Source of the DNA: Poriferisodalis sp022821985
GTDB lineage: Bacteria > Actinomycetota > Acidimicrobiia > Acidimicrobiales > Poriferisodalaceae
DNA length: 64,000 bases
Reading direction: 5' to 3'
Assembly: GCF_965219595.1 (NCBI RefSeq)
Contig: NZ_OZ244781.1
Location: 1,674,001 to 1,738,000 of the forward strand
This document shows positions 58,563-64,000 of this stretch, piece after piece. Numbering within the stretch: position 1 is the first letter of the stretch; each line of letters begins with the position of its first letter. The notes beneath the pieces were generated by a model. The model was not told where the DNA came from. It made no database searches and worked only from the letters and a program-made list of their open reading frames with translations. The translations under genes were made by a program, and so were the position numbers.

Positions 58563-59660
58563 ATGCGCAAAGTGTTGATTCGAGTCCTGATCGCTCTAGC
58601 CATCGTTGCCTCGGTCGCAGCCTGCGGCAGCGACGACGACGCGGAGACCGCCGACACAGCGACACCAGCGACGACAGCGGCGTCGGCGCCCGCGACCACG
58701 GCGGCACCTGAAGACATGGCGCCGACTGAGCTCGATGTAGCGATGATCCTGCTCGGCACCAAAGAAGAGGGCTGGTACGCCACCTTCATCGACAGCATGA
58801 ATCGGGTCATCGAGAACCAACCTCACGGCCTCACGATGACGCTCGACACCTTCGAGGAGATCGCCTACGCCGACGGTGAGCGAGTTATCCGAGATCTCGC
58901 CCAGCAGGGCAAGTACGAGATGATCGTGGCCCACAGCACCTACGTGGACGGGGTGCAAGCAGTGCAGGGCGACTATCCCGACATGCTGTTCGCCTACTCC
59001 GGCTCGGGCAACGACGACCACGTCGGCGGCACCAATGCCTACTGGATCGATGTGTTCATCCATGAGCCGGCCTACCTCGCAGGCATCATCGCCGGCATGA
59101 TGACCGAGACGAACAAGCTCAGCGCCGTAGCGGCGTTCCCGTTCCCCAATGTGAACGGCCCGCTCAACGCGTTCTTCGACGGCGCCAGGTCGGTCAATCC
59201 CGATGTCGAGATCGCCGGCGTGACCTACATCGAGAGCTGGTTCGACCCGGCGACCGGCGCCAACGCCGCTGCCGCGCAGATCGACGCCGGCGCCGACATC
59301 GTCTACGCCGAACGGTTCGGCCCCTTCGCAGCAGCCGAAGAAGCTGGCAACGTGCGGGCGATCGGACACTTCACCGACCAGCTGGGGCTCTCCGACGTGG
59401 TGCTCACGAGCGCCGTGGCGCAGTGGGACGCGGCCATCAATGACCTGGTGGACGCGTGGTACGGCTACCACACCGAAGGAACGCCCTACAACGCTCCAGG
59501 GGAGCGCATCGTCTACCAGTCGATGCGCGACGGCGGCTCGGCGCTCGGTGGCATCAGCGACGCTGTGCCCGCCGATGTCGTAGCAGCCGTCGAAGAGGCG
59601 GAGGCGGCGATCCTCGCCGGCGAGTTGACCATCCCGCTGGTTCTCGACTCGCCTTCGTGA
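58563..59660 (+). CDS. BMP-family ABC transporter substrate-binding lipoprotein
   Basis: A 365-residue lipoprotein. Signal and lipobox: LIALAIVASVAAC with Cys near residue 21, then an Asp/Thr/Ala linker. The core shows the purine-nucleoside BMP features: GTKEEGWYATFIDSMNRV, the hinge GERVIRDLAQQGKYEMIV and VHEPAYLAGIIAGMM-like FIHEPAYLAGIIAGMMTE. It captures nucleosides or related compounds. ATG 58563 has a GGGAGGGAAGG site; the 162-bp leader contains the palindrome. Confidence 0.9.
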   Translation: MRKVLIRVLIALAIVASVAACGSDDDAETADTATPATTAASAPATTAAPEDMAPTELDVAMILLGTKEEGWYATFIDSMNRVIENQPHGLTMTLDTFEEIAYADGERVIRDLAQQGKYEMIVAHSTYVDGVQAVQGDYPDMLFAYSGSGNDDHVGGTNAYWIDVFIHEPAYLAGIIAGMMTETNKLSAVAAFPFPNVNGPLNAFFDGARSVNPDVEIAGVTYIESWFDPATGANAAAAQIDAGADIVYAERFGPFAAAEEAGNVRAIGHFTDQLGLSDVVLTSAVAQWDAAINDLVDAWYGYHTEGTPYNAPGERIVYQSMRDGGSALGGISDAVPADVVAAVEEAEAAILAGELTIPLVLDSPS

Positions 59661-59713
59661 GTCGCGAGACGAACAGCCAGGGCTGAAGCGGCAGAGATCA
59701 CGAGCAATCCGGA

Positions 59714-61270
59714 GTGACGACAGCCGACGCGACCGCGCCGGGGGAGCCGATCCTCATCGTTGATGAGGTTTCGAAGCACTTCCCCGGCGTGGTTGCCAAC
59801 GACGCGGTCAGCGTGGAGATACGCAGAGCCGAGATCCACTGCCTGCTCGGCGAGAACGGCGCGGGCAAGACCACGCTGGCCGACATCCTCTACGGCGTCT
59901 ACCGGCCCGACGAGGGCCGTGTGCTGCTGCACGGGCAACAGCTTGAGCTGAGCTCACCCCGTGACGCCATTGAGGCCGGGATCGGGATGGTCCACCAGCA
60001 CTTTGAGCTGGTGCCACCGATGTCGGTCATCGAGAACGTGGTCATCGGCACTCAGGCCAAGCAGTGGCTTGATCTGTCCGAGGCGAGGAGTCGTCTTGAC
60101 GATTTCTTCGCCGACTACGACGTCGAGATCGACCCCGATGCCGAGGTGGGCCGGCTCTCGGTGGGCGAGCAGCAATGGGTGGAGATCTTCAAGACGCTCT
60201 ACTTCGGGGTCGAGATCCTGATCCTCGACGAGCCCACCGCGGTGCTGACACCCCAGGGTGTCGAAGAGCTCTTCCGCATTCTGCGCCGGATGCGCGACGA
60301 CGGGCTCACCATCATCCTCATCACGCACAAGCTGAAGGAGGTCATGGAGCTGTCCGACCGCGTCACCGTGCTGCGACGCGGGGAGGTCGTGGGAACGGTC
60401 AACACTGGCGATGTGGATCAGCGAGATCTCGCGCGGATGATGGTCGGGCGCGATGTGCTGCTCCAAGTGGACAAGCACCGACGCGACCCGGGCGATCCCG
60501 TGCTCGAGGTGAGTGATGTCCACCTGGTATCCGACACCGGCCGCGGCTCCCTCGAGGGCCTGTCCGTCACGGTCGGTGCGGGCGAGATCGTCGGTGTGGC
60601 CGGTGTGTCGGGCAACGGCCAGAACGCCCTGTTCGACGCTGTGATCGGGGTGCGACACCCTGACACCGGCACCATTCGCATCGCGGGCACCGACGTCACC
60701 GACAGCCCGCCCCACCGGATCGCCGAGCTCGGTGTCGCCAGCGTTCCCGGCGATCGCATCAACCAAGGCCTGATGATGGACTTCAGCGTCAAGGAGAACT
60801 TGGTGCTGGGTGACCAACGAGACCAGCGATTCGCGCGGGCGGGCTTCCTCAGCCGCAACCGGATCGACTCGTTCGCCGAGGAGTCCATCGAGCGCTTCGA
60901 GATCAAGACCCCGTCCGCTACCCAGAAGACGCGGACGTTGTCGGGCGGGAACCTGCAGAAGATCATCATGGCGCGGGAGCTGTCAGGCGATCCCCGGCTC
61001 ATCGTGGTTCATCAGCCCACCCGCGGTCTGGACATTGCCGCCAGCGAGTACGTCCGCCGTCGCTTGGTGCAAGAACGCGACCGCGGGGCCGGACTGCTGC
61101 TGCTCTCGGAGGATCTCGACGAGATCTTCCAGCTGTCTGATCGGATCGCCGTCATCTACGACGGGCGCATCGTCGCGGTCACCGAACCCGACGACACCAC
61201 GCTCGAAGAGATCGGCATGCACATGGCCGGCGCCAGCGGCGCAGACGCGAGCACGACCGCTGCACCATGA
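59714..61270 (+). CDS. ABC transporter ATP-binding protein, two-domain (nucleoside/sugar type)
   Basis: A 518-residue protein with two ABC domains. Domain 1 has GENGAGKTTLADIL (Walker A), LSVGEQQWVEI (signature) and ILILDEPTAVLT (Walker B). Domain 2 lacks a good Walker A (VSGNGQNALFDA) but keeps LSGGNLQKI and PRLIVVHQPTRGLDIAA. This asymmetry is usual in the YufO/NupO group for nucleoside uptake. GTG 59714 is the start. It energises the two permeases that follow with overlaps. Confidence 0.93.
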   Translation: MTTADATAPGEPILIVDEVSKHFPGVVANDAVSVEIRRAEIHCLLGENGAGKTTLADILYGVYRPDEGRVLLHGQQLELSSPRDAIEAGIGMVHQHFELVPPMSVIENVVIGTQAKQWLDLSEARSRLDDFFADYDVEIDPDAEVGRLSVGEQQWVEIFKTLYFGVEILILDEPTAVLTPQGVEELFRILRRMRDDGLTIILITHKLKEVMELSDRVTVLRRGEVVGTVNTGDVDQRDLARMMVGRDVLLQVDKHRRDPGDPVLEVSDVHLVSDTGRGSLEGLSVTVGAGEIVGVAGVSGNGQNALFDAVIGVRHPDTGTIRIAGTDVTDSPPHRIAELGVASVPGDRINQGLMMDFSVKENLVLGDQRDQRFARAGFLSRNRIDSFAEESIERFEIKTPSATQKTRTLSGGNLQKIIMARELSGDPRLIVVHQPTRGLDIAASEYVRRRLVQERDRGAGLLLLSEDLDEIFQLSDRIAVIYDGRIVAVTEPDDTTLEEIGMHMAGASGADASTTAAP

Positions 61271-62424
61271 GCGAACCGACCACGCAGGCACCACCGGAGG
61301 ATCCCGCCGACGGCCGGGATCTCCGTCCCAACTTGGGGGCGATGCTCTCCCGCTCGGGCGGGCTGCGGCTCGAACGCAGGCTCGACACCCGTCCCGTCCA
61401 CGAGTTCTACGCGACGGTGGCGGCGCTCGCGATCACCGCCGTGCTGATCGGCGGACTCGTCGCCCTCGCCGGTGTCTCACCCACCGACGCATACAGCGCC
61501 CTGTACGACGGCGCCTTCGGCAGTGTGGAATCGGCGCTGGAGACGCTGGTCCAGGCGACGCCGCTCATCCTCACAGGTCTGGCTGCTGCGGTGGCATTCC
61601 GTGCCGGAGTCTGGAACATCGGCGGCGAGGGACAGTTCTTTGCTGGGGCGATGGGTGCGTACTTTGTCTCGACCCTCGTCGGGCCGCTGCCGGCGCCACT
61701 GCTCTTCGTGGCAATGTTCGTCGGCGGTGCAATCGCCGGGGCGCTGTGGGCGTCGATCGCCAGCGTGCTGCTGGTCCGCTATGGCACCAACGAGATCCTG
61801 ACCACAGTCATGCTCAACTTCGTGATCCTGTACGGGCTGTCGTGGCTGCTCGCCGGGCCATGGCAATCACCGAAGACGCCCTATTACCAGACCGAGCGGA
61901 TGGACGCCAAGACGTTCCTGCCCCGCTTCGTCGACGACAGCAGGCTCCACTGGGGCTTCGCCATAGCGCTGCTCGCAGCCGTCGCCGTCTACTTCCTCGT
62001 ACAGCGCACGAGCCTTGGCTACGAGCTGCGGGGCGTCGGCGTGAACCGCACCGCCGCCGCGTACAAGGGAATCCACGTCGGCGCAGTGGTGATCGCCGTG
62101 ATGGCGATCTCGGGGGCGCTGGCCGGCATCTCAGGTGCCGGCGAGCTGCTGGGGCTGCACCACCGGCTGCAGCTCGACATTGCAGCGGGCATCGGGTTCA
62201 CTGGCATCATCATCGCCCTGGTCGCTCGGCTCAATCCGGCGGGAGTCGTGGTGGTGGCAATCGCCTTTGCCGGGTTGCTCAACGGGTCGACGTCGATGCA
62301 GGTGGGCACGGGCATCCCAGCAGCGTTGGTCGAGGTGATCGAGGGTGTTGCCCTGTTCCTGGTCTTGCTGGCTGCGGTGGCCTGCCGTTATCGCCTCAGG
62401 AGGCGGAGGCAGATCCATGACTGA
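61267..62424 (+). CDS. ABC transporter permease (YufP/NupP type)
   Basis: A 385-residue permease with about 8-10 helices. After an N-terminal cytoplasmic stretch (about 65 residues), RAGVWNIGGEGQFFAGAMGAY is the diagnostic segment, and VMLNFVILYGLSWLL and LGYELRGVGVNRTAAAYKGI follow. ATG 61267 overlaps the ATPase stop by 4 bp (ATGA). It forms a heterodimer with the next permease. Confidence 0.93.
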   Translation: MSEPTTQAPPEDPADGRDLRPNLGAMLSRSGGLRLERRLDTRPVHEFYATVAALAITAVLIGGLVALAGVSPTDAYSALYDGAFGSVESALETLVQATPLILTGLAAAVAFRAGVWNIGGEGQFFAGAMGAYFVSTLVGPLPAPLLFVAMFVGGAIAGALWASIASVLLVRYGTNEILTTVMLNFVILYGLSWLLAGPWQSPKTPYYQTERMDAKTFLPRFVDDSRLHWGFAIALLAAVAVYFLVQRTSLGYELRGVGVNRTAAAYKGIHVGAVVIAVMAISGALAGISGAGELLGLHHRLQLDIAAGIGFTGIIIALVARLNPAGVVVVAIAFAGLLNGSTSMQVGTGIPAALVEVIEGVALFLVLLAAVACRYRLRRRRQIHD

Positions 62425-62450
62425 ACCTGTCGAGGGCGTGGTGAAGCGCC

Positions 62451-63398
62451 ATGGGTGACTTCTTCACGTACTCGGTGATCCTGGGCATCTTCGTGGCGAC
62501 GCTGAAAATCGCCACGCCGCTGCTCATCGCTGCCACCGGCGAACTCGTGGCAGAAAGCAGCGGGATCCTCAACCTGAGCATCGAGGGCACGATGACGTTG
62601 GGAGCGTTCGCGGGCTTCGTGACGGCGAACGAGACCGGCAGCCTGTGGCTCGGATTGCTGGGAGCAGCCGCTGGCGGCGGAGCACTGGCGCTGCTGATGG
62701 CGATCATGACAGTCACCGTCAGAGTCAACCAAGTAGTGGCGGGGCTGGCGCTCAATATCTTGGGTCTCGGCGCCGCATTCTTCTGGTATCGCTCCGTTTA
62801 CTCCGCCGGCGGAAGCATCCAGATCCCGGTGGTCGACAAGTTCGAAGTGGTGTCGGTGCCGCTGCTGTCGAGTATCCCCATCGTGGGCGAGGTCCTGTTC
62901 GAACAGCATTGGCTCACCTACATCGCATTGCTGATGGTGCCGGCGACATGGATGTTCCTCAACCGCACCAAGTACGGCCTCGAGCTGCGTGCCATCGGGC
63001 ACAACCCCGAAGCGTGCGACATGCGCGGTGTGCCGATCGCGTCGAGGCAGTACGCCGCGGTGATCTTCGGGGGCGCGATGGCCGGGGTGGGCGGGTCGTT
63101 CCTCTCGCTGGCGGCCACCGGGCTGTTCTTCCCGGACATCGTCGCCGGGCGGGGATGGATCGCCTTGGCCATCGTGATCTTCGGCAACTGGCGAGCGACA
63201 TGGATCCTGGCGGGCTCGCTGCTGTTCGGCTTCCTCGAAGCGACGCAGCTCGCACTGCAGGCCAGTGACGTCAACTTGCCCTACCAATTGCTGCTGGCGC
63301 TGCCGTTCGTGTTGACCATCCTGGCCTTGGTGCTGAACCGGAGTCGTTCGGGGGCGCCGCTCTCGCTGACGATCCCGTACCACCGCGGCGAGCGATGA
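62451..63398 (+). CDS. ABC transporter permease (YufQ/NupQ type)
   Basis: A 315-residue permease. ATLKIATPLLIAATGELVAESSGILNLSIEG is the family start; KYGLELRAIGHNPEACDMRG and GRGWIALAIVIFGNW appear later. It pairs with the upstream permease to form the membrane pore for the BMP-captured solute. ATG 62451 lies 26 bp behind the first permease; a 4-bp ATGA overlap couples it to the molybdenum hydroxylase subunit. Confidence 0.93.
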   Translation: MGDFFTYSVILGIFVATLKIATPLLIAATGELVAESSGILNLSIEGTMTLGAFAGFVTANETGSLWLGLLGAAAGGGALALLMAIMTVTVRVNQVVAGLALNILGLGAAFFWYRSVYSAGGSIQIPVVDKFEVVSVPLLSSIPIVGEVLFEQHWLTYIALLMVPATWMFLNRTKYGLELRAIGHNPEACDMRGVPIASRQYAAVIFGGAMAGVGGSFLSLAATGLFFPDIVAGRGWIALAIVIFGNWRATWILAGSLLFGFLEATQLALQASDVNLPYQLLLALPFVLTILALVLNRSRSGAPLSLTIPYHRGER

Positions 63399-64000
63399 GC
63401 CGCCTAGACCCGCCGATCAACATCTCGGAGCACGTACGTCACAGCACCCGCTACGTCGGGCGTTCGCTTCGGAGGCGCGAAGACCGGCGACCGCTCACCG
63501 GGCGTGCTCGGTACGTGGCCGATCTCCAGCTTGCCGGAATGGTCGAGGCGGTTGTGGTGCGCAGCACCGAGGCCCACGCGAGGATCGTCTCGATCGACAC
63601 CTCGGAGGCTCGCGCGCTCGACGGCGTTGTTGCGGTGTTCACCGCGGCCGACCTCGCTGAGGTTGCGAGCTTCCCGGACTACATCGACTACATCGGCCCG
63701 GTCCGCCAGCGGCCGCTCGCGGAGGATCGGGTGCGCTATGTGGGGGCGCCGTACGCCGTGGTCGTGGCCGCCGACCGATATGTGGCTGAAGACGCGGCGG
63801 CGTTGGTGGCGGTGGGAACTGTGTTCGAGCCGCTGCCGGCCGTGGCCGACATCGACCAGGCGCTCGCAGCCGGTGCGCCCAAGCTCCATGACGACTGGGC
63901 TGACAACCGCTCGGTCGACATCGGCGCCGAGCGCCCGGAGATCACCGAAGCGTTCCGGCGCGCAGATCACACTTTTGCCGAGACATTCACGAGCCAGCGC
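63395..64000 (+). CDS. xanthine-dehydrogenase-family molybdenum-binding subunit (N-terminal part)
   Basis: The first 202 codons of a large subunit; the window ends before its stop. YVGRSLRRREDRRPLTGRARYVADLQL and RSTEAHARIVSIDTSEARALDGVVAVFTAADL match the start of CoxL/XdhA-type large subunits, including the ALDGVVAVFTAADL stretch. ATG 63395 overlaps the permease stop, so translation is coupled. Known members oxidise xanthine, CO, nicotinate and other N-heterocycles. Following BMP-type uptake genes, a purine- or heterocycle-oxidising role is inferred. Confidence 0.85.
   Translation, partial: MSRLDPPINISEHVRHSTRYVGRSLRRREDRRPLTGRARYVADLQLAGMVEAVVVRSTEAHARIVSIDTSEARALDGVVAVFTAADLAEVASFPDYIDYIGPVRQRPLAEDRVRYVGAPYAVVVAADRYVAEDAAALVAVGTVFEPLPAVADIDQALAAGAPKLHDDWADNRSVDIGAERPEITEAFRRADHTFAETFTSQR

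Noticed and set aside
1..64000. tRNA, rRNA or CRISPR features
   Set aside because: No cloverleaf-like arms with CCA-proximal pairing, no rRNA words and no regularly spaced repeats were seen by eye; a covariance-model scan was not possible.

Overview
This is a high-GC window from an actinobacterium, most likely a member of Acidimicrobiia; the class is inferred. Supporting signs are F420/LLM-type flavin enzymes, many family III CoA-transferases, short lipoprotein-led ABC operons, a mycobacterial-style acyl-CoA carboxylase pair, and many start codons sitting 6-9 nt behind a TANNNT hexamer, the signature of leaderless transcription. No rRNA, tRNA or CRISPR was seen.

Layout. Positions 1-12.8 kb are metabolic: a haloalkane dehalogenase, a membrane protein joining a cytoplasmic winged helix to an outer glycosidase-like domain, QueF, a GMP reductase/IMPDH-type enzyme, YceI, acyl-CoA synthetase, LLM oxidoreductase, a beta-lactamase-fold hydrolase, a glutamine amidotransferase and a two-domain CoA-transferase. 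Positions 12.9-20.4 kb form a DNA-modification and restriction island: an Nmad2-like protein, an N6-adenine methyltransferase, a C5-cytosine methyltransferase, a GHKL ATPase fused to a PD-(D/E)XK nuclease, an unlisted 55-residue ORF, and a XamI-type endonuclease. The last four overlap one another, and the ATPase gene is visibly AT-richer. Positions 20.4-29 kb hold two more two-domain CoA-transferases, a thiolase/OB-fold pair, Dtd and RidA. One of the CoA-transferases is split by a 1,024-bp IS982-type element with exact CTAG target duplications.

Positions 29-49.2 kb carry a peptide/opine-type ABC transporter without a local ATPase, HU, MFS, a P450, enoyl-CoA hydratase, MDR and SDR enzymes, an NCS2 permease fused to an RsbW-like ATPase fold, a SulP-STAS transporter, and a methylcrotonyl-CoA-type carboxylase. 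Positions 49.4-54 kb hold a putative toxin-antitoxin pair and an orphan HicB-like gene. They also hold a 3,344-bp mobile unit with perfect 18-bp inverted ends and CTAG duplications. This unit carries an IS5-like transposase with a programmed -1 frameshift signal and a cassette of tiny exported or membrane proteins. It sits inside a 23-bp divergent promoter without destroying either -10 hexamer. Positions 54-64 kb hold an O-methyltransferase, hydrolases, a Rieske oxygenase with an SDR, and a BMP-type nucleoside ABC transporter translationally coupled to a xanthine-dehydrogenase-family molybdenum subunit, which suggests uptake and oxidation of purine-like compounds.

Start codons of many long open frames were moved downstream because the upstream part is antisense to a neighbour or comes from a mobile element; the reasons are given per gene.
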